DNA of 64,000 nt from assembly GCF_025532145.1 (NCBI RefSeq), contig NZ_ARXS01000002.1, positions 281,643 to 345,642 on the forward strand. The letters run 5' to 3'. Below the pieces are notes generated by a model, which was not told where the DNA came from, made no database searches, and saw only the letters and a program-made list of their open reading frames with translations. This stretch comes from Alloalcanivorax balearicus MACL04 (GTDB lineage Bacteria > Pseudomonadota > Gammaproteobacteria > Pseudomonadales > Alcanivoracaceae). The position numbers and the translations under genes were made by a program. Below are positions 1 through 9,436 of this stretch, one piece after another (positions within the stretch are counted from its first letter, which is position 1; each line of letters starts with the position of its first letter).

Positions 1-1859
1 ATCATCCATTGGTGGCGTTTCAGGATCGACAGCAGGCCGGCGCGTTGCGGGTCACCATCATCGGCATCATCCACAATAACTGATGTGGTGCCGGGGCCGA
101 TCACCTGGGCCAGACATTCTTCCGGCAGATCGTTCACCGTGATTTGCTCGCCATCGCAGGTGGCTTCGGCAAAATTCAGGGCGTTCACCAATTGGCGGAT
201 GTTGCCGGGCCAGGGGCAGGCCAGCAACGCGCTCATGGCGTCCGCGCGTAACTGCAGCCTCGGTTGCCCGACGGCGCGGGCCAGTTGGCTCATCACCGAG
301 ACGATCACATGTTGCTTGTCCGCCCGTTCTCTGAGTGCCGGCAGTCGCAGCGTGGCGCCGTTGAGCCGGTAGTAAAGATCCTCACGAAAATCGCCGTCGG
401 CGATCAATCTGGCCGGATCCCGATGCGTGGCGGCGATCACCCGGCAGTCCACCGACACCGGCCGTTCCGAGCCCAGCGGCAGCACTTCCCCTTCCGCCAA
501 TACCCTTAGCAGCCGGGTCTGCAACGTCAACGGCATGTCGCCGATTTCGTCCAGGAACAAGGTGCCGCCGTGGGCTTGCTGGATCAGGCCGCGCATGCCC
601 TTGGCGCGGGCGCCGGTGAAGGTGCCCGGGCTGTAGCCGAACAATTCGCTTTCGATCAGGGATTCGGGGATGGCGGCGCAGTTCACCGCTACGAACGGTT
701 TGTGCCGGCGCGGCCCGGCGTCGTGAATGGCCCGTGCCAGCACCTCCTTGCCGGTGCCGGTTTCCCCCAGGATCAACAGGCTCACGTCCCGTTGCCGCAG
801 ACGCTTGGCCAGCTTCAGGGTGCGGCGCATGGCCGGATCGTCGGCCGCCAGCCGGTCCAGCTCCGGTACCGGCTCCTCCGGGATCAACGCTTGCGGCGCG
901 GCGGGCCGGGCCGGCCGGCGCGGTTCGATCAGGCTGCCGAACAGAGTGCTGCCAAGGGCCTGTACCCGAAAGGCACGCACCTGGTCCTCGCAGGCATAGG
1001 GGATGGACCAGATATCCCGGGCATCACAATCAAACAGCTCCGGCAGGGCGACATCGCCGTCGTCCGTGCGAGCCCGGGCCAGCAGGTGCCGGCCGACGCC
1101 GTTGGCGGCAAGGACCCGGCCATCGCCGTCGAGCGCGAACAGATACTGGCCGTTGACCTGCACCAGCTCCCGCGAGGTATCGCAACGGAACACGGTGTGG
1201 TGGCGGTAAAGGCGCAGGAAGTAAGCGTCCTCGATCATGCGAGCGTATAGGCGGATCAAATGCAGGGCGAAGTTCTGGCTGTCCCGGGTCGGCGCGGAAT
1301 CCAGGGCGGAAATGTCCAGCACCGCCAGTAAGCGTCCCTGGGGATCGGTGATCGGTGCCGAGGTGCAGGTCAGGCCGATGTGGGTGGCGTCGAAGTGATC
1401 CTGGCGATGGCAGGTGAGTGCCTCGACTTCGCGGATGCAGGTGCCCACGGCGCAGGTGCCGGCATGGTGTTCGTTCCAGTCGGCGCCGAGATAGAGTCCC
1501 GCCTGGCGCAGCCGCTGGTCGTGCCGGCGGTCACCCAGGAATTGCACGGTAATGCCGCGCTGATCGGTGAGCAGCAGCACATAGCCGAGCCGTGCGATCT
1601 GACCATACAGCTGCTCGACGCCGGCCCGCGCCACATTGAGAAACTCGTCGGCGCTTTCCTGATGTTCCCGCAGGGTCTGATGGGTAACGATACGGGCCGG
1701 GCGAGGCCGCGCCGGATCCAGGCCGTACTCTTCGATACAGCGTTTCCAGGATCGGGCGATCATGGCGTCGCCGGGGGACACGGTGGGGCGATAGCCGCCG
1801 TCCGCGTATCGCAGAATGTCGTCGATATGGCGACGTTGTTGCGCGTGCAGGCTGCTCAT
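1..1859 (-). CDS. AcoR-type sigma-54-dependent activator (3' end outside window)
   Basis: Reading the minus strand from the ATG at 1859 (preceded by GGAGG) gives about 619 residues with no stop before the window edge. The N-terminal half (about residues 1-320) has the sensor layout of AcoR-like regulators with a GAF-like region. It is followed by a AAA+ sigma-54 activation domain with Walker A GETGTGKE and Walker B GGTLFLDEIGDMP. The C-terminal Fis-type HTH lies beyond position 1. The sigma-54 contact loop reads GTFTGA, not the usual GAFTGA. The gene is divergent from the monooxygenase at 2221, whose upstream DNA has a palindrome and a -24/-12 promoter, so it is very likely the activator of that operon. 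The inducer is unknown. Confidence 0.85.
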   Translation of the reverse strand, partial: MSSLHAQQRRHIDDILRYADGGYRPTVSPGDAMIARSWKRCIEEYGLDPARPRPARIVTHQTLREHQESADEFLNVARAGVEQLYGQIARLGYVLLLTDQRGITVQFLGDRRHDQRLRQAGLYLGADWNEHHAGTCAVGTCIREVEALTCHRQDHFDATHIGLTCTSAPITDPQGRLLAVLDISALDSAPTRDSQNFALHLIRLYARMIEDAYFLRLYRHHTVFRCDTSRELVQVNGQYLFALDGDGRVLAANGVGRHLLARARTDDGDVALPELFDCDARDIWSIPYACEDQVRAFRVQALGSTLFGSLIEPRRPARPAAPQALIPEEPVPELDRLAADDPAMRRTLKLAKRLRQRDVSLLILGETGTGKEVLARAIHDAGPRRHKPFVAVNCAAIPESLIESELFGYSPGTFTGARAKGMRGLIQQAHGGTLFLDEIGDMPLTLQTRLLRVLAEGEVLPLGSERPVSVDCRVIAATHRDPARLIADGDFREDLYYRLNGATLRLPALRERADKQHVIVSVMSQLARAVGQPRLQLRADAMSALLACPWPGNIRQLVNALNFAEATCDGEQITVNDLPEECLAQVIGPGTTSVIVDDADDGDPQRAGLLSILKRHQWM

Positions 1860-1966
1860 GCCCGGGCCTCCGCGGTGGATTGTTGTTCTGTTTTTTGCCT
1901 GGAATTCAGACTAGCCCCATGGCCCTGGCGGCTCCATCCGACTTGAGTACTAAATACACCCCGTGG

Positions 1967-1984
1967 ACGTTACACCTGTAACGT
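1967..1984. promoter_or_regulatory. Perfect palindrome, likely upstream activator site
   Basis: ACGTTACA-CC-TGTAACGT has perfect 8-base arms. It lies about 135 bases upstream of the -24 element at 2118, a usual distance for a sigma-54 enhancer site. A weaker related pair (GTTGCACGCCGTTAC) follows at about 1990-2004. The likely binder is the divergent AcoR-type regulator; this is inferred from position. Confidence 0.55.
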
Positions 1985-2116
1985 AAAGCGTTGCACGCCG
2001 TTACGCCTGAGAAGACCATGAAGCCCCTCCAAAAGATGTTGCCCTGTACCTGGTTCCAATCAAAATTCTTTTCCGAATCAAAGCTCTAAAAGCGAATTGG
2101 CGGCCATGTCGGGGGA

Positions 2117-2133
2117 TTGGCACGGCTCCTGCT
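2117..2133 (+). promoter_or_regulatory. Sigma-54 (-24/-12) promoter
   Basis: TTGGCACGGCTCCTGCT matches the sigma-54 consensus, with TGGCAC at 2118-2123 and CTGC at 2129-2132. It lies about 90 bases upstream of the monooxygenase start and downstream of the palindrome at 1967. The divergent sigma-54 activator gene supports the assignment. Confidence 0.6.
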
Positions 2134-2220
2134 CTTGTCCCTGCATCTGCCCCGCGTCCGCATCGACCGCGACGCCGGTGGCGGAACACGAACAACAACA
2201 ACGCATGCGAGGAGCAAATC

Positions 2221-4020
2221 ATGAGCAACGCAAAAACGCCGAACCATCAAGTGGAACACTGGCTCCGTGAATGGGAGCGTACCCTGAGCGGTGACGACCC
2301 CACCGCCGCCGCCGAACTGTTCGAGCAAAACGGTTACTGGCGCGATCTGGTCTCTTTCACCTGGAACATCAAAACCGTGGAGGGACACGCTGCTCTGCGC
2401 GACATGATTGGCGCCACCGTCGCCAACACCAAACCCTTCGGCTGGAACCTGGCCGGTGACGCCCGGGAGGAAAACGGCGTGGTGGAAGCCTGGATTACTT
2501 TCCAGACCGCGGTGGGACGAGGCCATGGCCACCTGCGTCTGCGTGAGGGAAAGGCCTGGACTCTGCTGACCACGCTAAAGGAACTGCGGGATTATCCGGA
2601 GCAACGTAATGCCCTGCGGCCCAAGGGGGCCCGCCATGGCGTGTTCAAGAACCGTAAAAGCTGGCTGGAGGAACGCCGCGAGGAGGAAGCGGAGCTGGGT
2701 TACAGCCGCCAGCCCTATTGCGTGATCATTGGCGGCGGCCAGGGCGGTATCGGTCTGGCGGCGCGTCTGCGGCAGTTGAATGTCCCCACCATCGTGGTGG
2801 AAAAGAACCCGCGCCCCGGCGACTCCTGGCGCAACCGCTACAAATCCCTGTGTCTGCACGATCCGGTCTGGTACGACCACATGCCGTACCTGCCGTTTCC
2901 CGATCACTGGCCGGTGTTTTCGCCCAAGGACAAGGTCGGCGACTGGCTGGAGATGTACACCCGGATCATGGAGATCAATTACTGGGGTTCCACTGAATGC
3001 ACCGGTGCTCGCTATGACGAGCAGGCCGGTGAATGGGTGGTGGACGTGGATCGCGATGGTGAGCGCGTCACGCTGCGTCCGCAGCAGCTGGTGCTGGCCA
3101 CTGGCATGTCCGGCATGCCGAATATTCCGGAAATCCCGGGCATGGAAGACTTCCAGGGCGAGCAGCATCACTCCAGCAAGCACCCCGGAGGTGAAGCCTA
3201 TGCCGGCAAAAAATGCGTGGTGCTGGGCGCCAATAATTCGGCCCACGACATTTGCGCGGCCCTGTGGGAACACGGCGCCGACGTCACCATGGTGCAGCGC
3301 TCTTCCACTCACGTGATCAAATCGGAAACGCTGATGGATCTGGTGTTGGGGCCGCTGTACTCCGAAGAAGCGGTGAATAACGGTATCACCACGGAAATGG
3401 CGGACATGACCTTCGCTTCCATTCCCTACAAAGTGATGCCGCAGTTTCACGTTCCGGTTTATGAACAGGTAGCGGAGAAGGACGTGGATTTCTACCGCCG
3501 TCTGCGCGATGCCGGTTTCATGCTGGACTTCGGCGATGACGGTTCCGGTCTGTTCATGAAATACCTGCGCCGCGGCTCCGGCTATTACATCGATGTGGGC
3601 GCCTGCGAGCTGGTGGCCAACGGCGATATCAAGCTGAAAAGTGGTGTCGGCATCGAGCGTATCAACGCGCATTCGGTGACGCTGACCGACGGTTCCGAGT
3701 TGCAGGCGGATCTGATCGTCTACGCCACCGGGTATGGCTCCATGAACGGCTGGGCGGCGCGCATCATTTCCCAGGAAGTGGCGGATAAGGTGGGTAAATG
3801 TTGGGGCATGGGCTCGGACACCACCAAGGACCCGGGCCCCTGGGAAGGCGAATTGCGCAATATGTGGAAGCCCACCCGGCAGCAGGCGCTCTGGTTCCAT
3901 GGCGGCAATCTGCACCAGTCCCGGTTCTACTCGCAGTTCCTGGCGCTGCAATTGAAAGCACGGATGGAAGGCCTGGACACGCCGGTGTATGGCCAGCAGG
4001 AAGTGCATCATCTGGCTTGA
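2221..4020 (+). CDS. FAD/NAD(P)-dependent flavin monooxygenase with N-terminal NTF2-like domain
   Basis: This 599-residue protein starts at the ATG at 2221, preceded by GAGGAG. Residues about 10-130 look like an NTF2/SnoaL-type fold. The rest is a group-B flavin monooxygenase-like oxidoreductase with an FAD loop IIGGGQGGIG near residue 170, an NAD(P) loop VVLGANNSAHD near 340 and a C-terminal YATGY motif. Such enzymes insert oxygen into ketones or hydroxylate small organics; the substrate cannot be read from sequence. It lies directly downstream of a sigma-54 promoter and 76 bases before a short-chain dehydrogenase. The pair could form an alcohol-ketone-ester route, with the dehydrogenase making the ketone. 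Confidence 0.85.
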   Translation: MSNAKTPNHQVEHWLREWERTLSGDDPTAAAELFEQNGYWRDLVSFTWNIKTVEGHAALRDMIGATVANTKPFGWNLAGDAREENGVVEAWITFQTAVGRGHGHLRLREGKAWTLLTTLKELRDYPEQRNALRPKGARHGVFKNRKSWLEERREEEAELGYSRQPYCVIIGGGQGGIGLAARLRQLNVPTIVVEKNPRPGDSWRNRYKSLCLHDPVWYDHMPYLPFPDHWPVFSPKDKVGDWLEMYTRIMEINYWGSTECTGARYDEQAGEWVVDVDRDGERVTLRPQQLVLATGMSGMPNIPEIPGMEDFQGEQHHSSKHPGGEAYAGKKCVVLGANNSAHDICAALWEHGADVTMVQRSSTHVIKSETLMDLVLGPLYSEEAVNNGITTEMADMTFASIPYKVMPQFHVPVYEQVAEKDVDFYRRLRDAGFMLDFGDDGSGLFMKYLRRGSGYYIDVGACELVANGDIKLKSGVGIERINAHSVTLTDGSELQADLIVYATGYGSMNGWAARIISQEVADKVGKCWGMGSDTTKDPGPWEGELRNMWKPTRQQALWFHGGNLHQSRFYSQFLALQLKARMEGLDTPVYGQQEVHHLA

Positions 4021-4096
4021 TTGATCTGGGTCAGCAGCGGGCGGGCCCGCCCCGCCTATGCTGAATCCCGGGATTCATTGAACAGGAGCAGCGATC

Positions 4097-4873
4097 ATGG
4101 AGTTGAAAGGAAAAGTCGCTCTGGTCACCGGTGGTGGCCGGGGTATCGGACAGGGGATTGCCCTGGCGTTGGCCGGTGCCGGCGCGGACGTGGCGGTGGC
4201 GGATCTGGATCAGGCCATTGCCGAGGAAACCGCCGCCAAGGTGGAGGCCGCGGGGCGACGTAGCGTGGCGATTTCCGTCAACGTAGCGCAGCCGGATTCA
4301 GTCCGTGCCATGGTGGAAAAGGTGGAGGCGGAGTTGGGCGGCCTGGACATCGCCGTCAATAACGCCGGCATCATCAGTATTCAGTCCATCGAGGAACTCA
4401 CTGCCGAGGACTTCGACCGTATCATGGCGGTGAACGCCAAGGGGGTTTTCCTCTGCACCCAGGCCGCGGTGCGGGTGATGCGGCCGCGACGCTGGGGGCG
4501 CATCATCAACGTGGCCTCCATCGCCGGCAAGATCGGCTTCCCGGATCTGTCCCATTACACCGCGTCCAAATTCGCGGTGATCGGCTTCACCAACGCGGTG
4601 GCCAAGGAAGTGGCCCTGGACGGCATCACCGTCAACGCGTTGTGCCCGGGCATCGTTGGCACCGGTATGTGGCGTGGCGAGGATGGCCTGGCCGGGCGCT
4701 GGCGGGAAGAAGGGGAGAGCGAGGAAGCATCCTGGGCCCGTCACCAGAAAACCCTGCTGCCCCAGGGCGTGGCGCAAACCCCGGAAGACATGGGGCAACT
4801 GGCGGTGTACCTGGCCTGTGCCGAACACGTCACCGGCCAGGCTATCGCCGTGGACGGAGGGTGTACGCTTTAG
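4097..4873 (+). CDS. Short-chain dehydrogenase/reductase (SDR)
   Basis: This 258-residue classical SDR has the cofactor loop TGGGRGIG near residue 11, NNAG near 90 and the catalytic Tyr-Lys motif YTASK near 155. An active-site Ser precedes it in VASIAGKIG, and the C-terminal AVDGGCTL is typical. Acidic residues after the second beta strand (ADLD) suggest NAD(H) preference. The start is preceded by AACAGGAGCAGCGATC. It is 76 bases downstream of the flavin monooxygenase and probably shares its sigma-54 transcript. Oxidation of an alcohol or hydroxy acid to the substrate of the monooxygenase is a reasonable guess only. Confidence 0.85.
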   Translation: MELKGKVALVTGGGRGIGQGIALALAGAGADVAVADLDQAIAEETAAKVEAAGRRSVAISVNVAQPDSVRAMVEKVEAELGGLDIAVNNAGIISIQSIEELTAEDFDRIMAVNAKGVFLCTQAAVRVMRPRRWGRIINVASIAGKIGFPDLSHYTASKFAVIGFTNAVAKEVALDGITVNALCPGIVGTGMWRGEDGLAGRWREEGESEEASWARHQKTLLPQGVAQTPEDMGQLAVYLACAEHVTGQAIAVDGGCTL

Positions 4874-4960
4874 TTCAGACAGAGAAAGCTTTGAATCCAG
4901 AGATTGCTACAAGGCCGCTGTAGGCGGAGATTCTATGGTGCCCAGCAACGCGAATGTGGT

Positions 4961-5100
4961 CTCCGGTGTTGGGAGATTCGCTTGCAGGCAAGCTCCCACA
5001 GCGGCTTCGTAGTCCAAACTGTGGGAGCCAGCCTGCTGGCGAATCCCGGCCTTCCGGTGTTGGGTATTTGCTTGCAGGCAAGCTTTTACAGCGGCTGCGT
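4961..5100. repeat. REP-like intergenic repeat cluster
   Basis: Two direct copies of a roughly 48-base unit (4963-5010 and 5054-5100) each contain the palindrome GCTTGCAGGCAAGC followed by CACAGC- or TACAGC-type sequence. An inverted relative (GTGGGAGCCAGCCTGCTGGC) lies between them. The cluster sits between two convergent transcription units. Related single units occur at 44183 and 45901. Confidence 0.65.
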
Positions 5101-5112
5101 GGTCCGGCTGCT

Positions 5113-8100
5113 TTAGCCCAGCACCATGATCGCCTGGCCGGCGTTGATCTGCTGGCCTTCCTGGCGCGCTATATGCAGCACCTGGCCGGCTTCCGGGGCG
5201 GTGACTTCGATCTCCATCTTCATGGATTCCAGGATTGCCACCACCTGGCCGGCTTCCACATTGTCGCCCTCGGCCACGTTGAGCTGCCAGATGTTGCCGG
5301 CGGTGGGAGATTCCACCGGCGTACCTTCCGGCAGGCCTTCGCCGTCGTCGCCATCCAGATCCTGTTGCGACTCGAAATGAATCTGGCCGCTTTCCACCCA
5401 GCGTTGCAGTTCCTCGTCAAAGGCCCGGTTCCGCTTCCCGGTGAAGGCTCGGATGCTGTCGTCATTGCGCCGCAGAAAATCCTGATAAGCATTGAGGCTG
5501 AACGTGGTCTCTTCCACCTTCAGCGGGTAGTCGCCTTTGGGAAAGTCCCGGCGGATTTGTTGCAGTTCCCCGGCGCTGACTTCGTAAAAACGAATCTGAT
5601 CGAAAAACCGTAACAGCCAGGGTTTGGTGAACGCCTCGGTGGTGCGATAGCGGTTCCACATTTGCAGGGTACGGCCGACGAACTGATACCCCCCCGGGCC
5701 TTCCATGCCATAGACGCACAGATAAGAGCCGCCGATGCCGACGGAGTTTTCCGCGGTCCAGGTGCGTGCCGGATTGTATTTGGTGGTGACCAGCCGGTGA
5801 CGAGGATCGTAAGGCGTCGCCACCGGGGCGCCCAGGTAAACATCGCCCAGCCCCATCACCACGTAGCTGGCCTCGAACAGAATCCGTTTGACCTCGTCGA
5901 TGCTGTCGAGGCCATTGATGCGGCGGATGAATTCGATATTGCTCGGACACCAGGGCGCGTCCTTGCGCACCGATTGCATATATTTCTGGATCGCCAGCCG
6001 GCAGGCCTCGTCGTCCCAGCTCAGTGGCAGATGAACGATACGTGACGGCACTTGCAAATCATCCTGTTGCTGCAAGGACAGTTCTGCTTCCTTCAATAGC
6101 GTTAACAAGGTGTTGCGCGGCAGCTGCCGTGGATCGAAATGAATCTGCAGGGAACGAATGCCGGGGGTCAGTTCCAGCACGCCGTCAATCCGCTGCTGCT
6201 CCAGCCACAGCATCAGGGCGTGAGCCCGGAAACGCAGGCGCAAATCCAGTTCCAGTGGACCGTATTCCACCAGCACATAACGGTCACCGGCGGCTCGGTA
6301 GACTACCTCCACACCGGCTTCCTCCTCCGGCAGGCGGTCCAGTACCGGGGTGATCACAGGGGCGGACTTCACTACCAGTTCGGGTGCGTTCAGGTGTTGC
6401 AGACAGCGGTCCTGTTCTTCACACAGACGGTCGGCGTCTTCCAGGGAGACCGGTTGAAAGCGGACTTTATCCCCGGCTTTCAGTTGTCCCAGTTTCCACA
6501 GGTCGGCTTTGATCACCGTGGCGGGACAGACAAAGCCACCGAGCGACGGACCATCCGGGCCCAGAATCACCGGCATATCGCCGGTGAAATCAATGGTACC
6601 CACCGCATAGGCGTTATCGTGGATGTTGGAAGGGTGCATGCCGGCTTCGCCGCCGTCGCTGCGGGCCCATTCCGGTTTCGGCCCCACCAGGCGTATGCCG
6701 GTGCGGCTGGAGTTGTAATGCACCTGCCAATCGCTGCTGAAGAAGGTGGCGATGTCGTTGTCGGTGAAGAAGTCCGGTGCGCCATGGGGGCCGTAGATGA
6801 CCCGCAGTGTCCAGGTATCGCGCAGCTTCGGCATCAGCGCGGGTGGCACCTCGATGGCTTGCGGGACCGCGCCGTGCGGGCTTAGATGCAACACATCGCC
6901 GGTACGCAGAGCACGGCCGCCGTGACCGCCAAACTGACCCAGCGTAAAAGTGCTGCGTGAACCCAGGTAGGCTTCGCATTGAATGCCACTGTCCACGGCT
7001 ATGTAAGCGCGGGCGCCGGTGCCGTTGACCTTGCCCAGCTTCAGCGTCTGGCCGGCGATCACCGTCACCGCCTGGTAGCGGGGCACGGACTCGCCGTCGA
7101 GCGTGGCGCCCATATCCGCGCCGGTCAGCGCGATCCGGGTGTCGCGGTTGAAGCGCAGGGTCGGGCCATTGAGCGTGCATTCCAGGCCGGCCGCATTCTC
7201 GTCGTTGCCCAGCAACCGGTTACCGAGGCGGAAACTGAGGCTGTCGAACGGGCCGGACGGCGGCACGCCCACCGGCCAGTAGCCGCCGCGCCCGGGATAA
7301 TCCTGGACGGTGGTCAGGGTACCGCCGGCAAGGACATCCAGGGTATCGGGTTGGTAGCGGAAGTCGTTCAGATAGCGAGTGGTCATGCGGCCTTGCCGAA
7401 ACGCCGGGTCGGCGAGGATCGCCAGCACATACTCGCGGTTGGTTTCGATGCCTTCCACCAGAGTGTCGCCGAGCGCTTGCTCCAGGGCAGCCAGAGCGCG
7501 CTCGCGATCATCCTCGTGAACGATGACCTTGGCCAGCATCGGGTCGTACAGCGGGGATACGGTCAGTCCCGCTTCGATCCAATGGTCCAGCCGCAGCCGT
7601 TGGCCGTCCGCTTCAGGAAAACGCACGGTGGTCAGCAGACCGGCGCTGGGTTGGAAATCCTTGTTCGGATCCTCGGCATAGAGACGCACCTGGATCGAAT
7701 GACCGTGCGGCGTGAGATCGCTGGCCAGGTGTTCCAGCGGCGGTAGTTCGCCGGCGGCCAGCCGCACCATCCAGGACACCAGGTCGGCGCCGTAAACCTG
7801 CTCGGTGACGCCGTGCTCCACCTGCAGGCGAGTGTTCACCTCCAGGAAGTAAAAGCGGTTGGTATCCTGGTCGAGAATGAATTCCACGGTCCCGGCGTTG
7901 CGGTACTGCACCGCCGCCATCAGACGCCGTGCGGTGTCGTGCAAAGTGCGCCGAACCTCTTCGGGAAGATTGGGCGCCGGCGTTTCCTCCACCACTTTTT
8001 GATGGCGGCGCTGGGCGGAGCAGTCACGCTCGCCGAGCGTCACCGCCTGGCCTTTTCCATCGCCGAACACCTGCACTTCGATGTGGCGGGCGCGCTCGAT

Positions 8101-8703
8101 GTATTTCTCCAGGAACACGCCGTCGTTGGAAAAGTTGTTGGCGCTGAGCCGGCGCACCGTATCCCAGGCTTTGCGCAGCGATTCGTCATTGAGGCAAATC
8201 TGTATGCCGATACCACCGCCGCCGGCGGTGCTCTTCAACATCACCGGATAGCCGATGTCGTTGGCGGCGGCCAGAGCTTGTTCCAGATCGGTCAGCAGAC
8301 CGGTACCCGGCAGCAGCGGTACCTGATTGTCTTCCGCCAGTTGGCGGGCGGTGTGTTTGAGGCCGAAGTCCCGCATCTGTTGGGGGGTGGGGCCGATAAA
8401 GGCGATGCCTTGGGCTTCGCAACGCTCGACGAAATCCGGGTTCTCGCTGAGAAAACCATAGCCGGGATGCACCGCGTCGACCTGATGCTCGGCCATCAGC
8501 ACCAGTAATTTGTCCTGGTCCAGGTAGGTGCTGGCGGCGCTGCCGTCGCCCAGGCAATAGGCCTCGTCGGCCAGGCTCACGTGACGGGAATCGGCGTCCG
8601 CGTCGGCGTAGACCGCGACGCTGGTGATGCCCAGGGTTTTCAGGGTACGGATGATTCGAGTGGCGATGGCGCCACGGTTGGCGATCAGTACCTTCTTGAA
8701 CAT
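5113..8703 (-). CDS. uca: Biotin-dependent guanidine carboxylase (annotated urea carboxylase family)
   Basis: This 1196-residue multidomain enzyme has an N-terminal biotin carboxylase of about 450 residues. A KipA/AHS2-type domain starts near residue 470, a KipI/AHS1-type domain near 800, and the C-terminal biotinyl domain contains ESMKMEIEV. It carboxylates urea or guanidine using ATP and bicarbonate. The operon starts with a guanidine-I riboswitch and includes both urea-carboxylase-associated proteins, which are now known to form a carboxyguanidine deiminase, so guanidine is the more likely substrate. It is the last gene of the operon. No allophanate hydrolase gene follows, although one is needed to finish the pathway. 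Confidence 0.9.
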   Translation of the reverse strand: MFKKVLIANRGAIATRIIRTLKTLGITSVAVYADADADSRHVSLADEAYCLGDGSAASTYLDQDKLLVLMAEHQVDAVHPGYGFLSENPDFVERCEAQGIAFIGPTPQQMRDFGLKHTARQLAEDNQVPLLPGTGLLTDLEQALAAANDIGYPVMLKSTAGGGGIGIQICLNDESLRKAWDTVRRLSANNFSNDGVFLEKYIERARHIEVQVFGDGKGQAVTLGERDCSAQRRHQKVVEETPAPNLPEEVRRTLHDTARRLMAAVQYRNAGTVEFILDQDTNRFYFLEVNTRLQVEHGVTEQVYGADLVSWMVRLAAGELPPLEHLASDLTPHGHSIQVRLYAEDPNKDFQPSAGLLTTVRFPEADGQRLRLDHWIEAGLTVSPLYDPMLAKVIVHEDDRERALAALEQALGDTLVEGIETNREYVLAILADPAFRQGRMTTRYLNDFRYQPDTLDVLAGGTLTTVQDYPGRGGYWPVGVPPSGPFDSLSFRLGNRLLGNDENAAGLECTLNGPTLRFNRDTRIALTGADMGATLDGESVPRYQAVTVIAGQTLKLGKVNGTGARAYIAVDSGIQCEAYLGSRSTFTLGQFGGHGGRALRTGDVLHLSPHGAVPQAIEVPPALMPKLRDTWTLRVIYGPHGAPDFFTDNDIATFFSSDWQVHYNSSRTGIRLVGPKPEWARSDGGEAGMHPSNIHDNAYAVGTIDFTGDMPVILGPDGPSLGGFVCPATVIKADLWKLGQLKAGDKVRFQPVSLEDADRLCEEQDRCLQHLNAPELVVKSAPVITPVLDRLPEEEAGVEVVYRAAGDRYVLVEYGPLELDLRLRFRAHALMLWLEQQRIDGVLELTPGIRSLQIHFDPRQLPRNTLLTLLKEAELSLQQQDDLQVPSRIVHLPLSWDDEACRLAIQKYMQSVRKDAPWCPSNIEFIRRINGLDSIDEVKRILFEASYVVMGLGDVYLGAPVATPYDPRHRLVTTKYNPARTWTAENSVGIGGSYLCVYGMEGPGGYQFVGRTLQMWNRYRTTEAFTKPWLLRFFDQIRFYEVSAGELQQIRRDFPKGDYPLKVEETTFSLNAYQDFLRRNDDSIRAFTGKRNRAFDEELQRWVESGQIHFESQQDLDGDDGEGLPEGTPVESPTAGNIWQLNVAEGDNVEAGQVVAILESMKMEIEVTAPEAGQVLHIARQEGQQINAGQAIMVLG

Positions 8704-8788
8704 GATGTTGGCTCTGCGGCGATGGCGGGTCGTCCCGCCGTAAGCGTCCGGCTTCCGGGGTCGTCCCCGGCGCCTTCGATTCTGATCG

Positions 8789-9427
8789 TCAGTGCCAGAT
8801 CAGCACTTCGATGGGCGTGGGGTTGTAGCCATTGCACGGGTTATTGAGTTGCGGGCAGTTGGAGATCAGCACGGTGATGTCCATCAGCGCTTTCATTTCC
8901 ACGTACTTGCCCGGTGCGGAAATACCGTCGGCGAAGGTAAGGCCGCCTTCGGCGGTCACCGGCACGTTCATGAAGAAATTGATGTTGTGGGTGATGTCGC
9001 GCTTGCTCAGCCCGTATTCCTCATGCTCGTTAACGGCCCGCATCCAGCTGTCCCGGCAGGCGTGCATGCAGCGCTTTTCCAGCGCGTAACGCACCGTGTT
9101 GCTTTCCGTGGCGCAGGCGCCGCCGAGGGTATCGTGGCGGCCGCAGGTGTCGGCGGTGATTTCCAGCATCGGCCGGTTGCGGTTGGAGCGCAGCACGGTG
9201 CCGGCGGTGAGGAAGACGTTGCCTTGTTCGCGGATGGTGTCCATGGCGCTGTAGCGCTCGGCGGTGTCCTTGGCATTGAAAAACAGCGTGTCCGCCGCCT
9301 GGTTGCCTTCCAGATCGAGGATGCGCAGGGTCTCGCCTTCCTTCAGCACTTTAAGAAAGTAATCGCCGGCGGGGACGGTGTCGCGGAAATGAGCATCGGT
9401 GGGCTTCAGCTGACTTTCCCGAATCAT
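8789..9427 (-). CDS. Urea carboxylase-associated protein 1 / carboxyguanidine deiminase subunit
   Basis: This 212-residue member of the DUF1989 family of urea carboxylase-associated proteins contains the family-type segments [10 protein letters not shown] and [10 protein letters not shown] and a C-terminal [19 protein letters not shown]. In characterised systems the two associated proteins form a heteromeric deiminase that converts carboxyguanidine to allophanate and ammonia. It lies 85 bases upstream of the carboxylase gene and 9 bases downstream of the second subunit, which fits coupled translation. The start is the ATG at 9427, preceded by AGGAG. Confidence 0.85.
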   Translation of the reverse strand: MIRESQLKPTDAHFRDTVPAGDYFLKVLKEGETLRILDLEGNQAADTLFFNAKDTAERYSAMDTIREQGNVFLTAGTVLRSNRNRPMLEITADTCGRHDTLGGACATESNTVRYALEKRCMHACRDSWMRAVNEHEEYGLSKRDITHNINFFMNVPVTAEGGLTFADGISAPGKYVEMKALMDITVLISNCPQLNNPCNGYNPTPIEVLIWH

Positions 9428-9436
9428 GATGGTCTC

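Noticed and set aside
2575..4011. 478-codon open frame opposite the flavin monooxygenase
   Set aside because: It is antisense to a well-supported gene, has no family motifs and reflects high GC at third positions.
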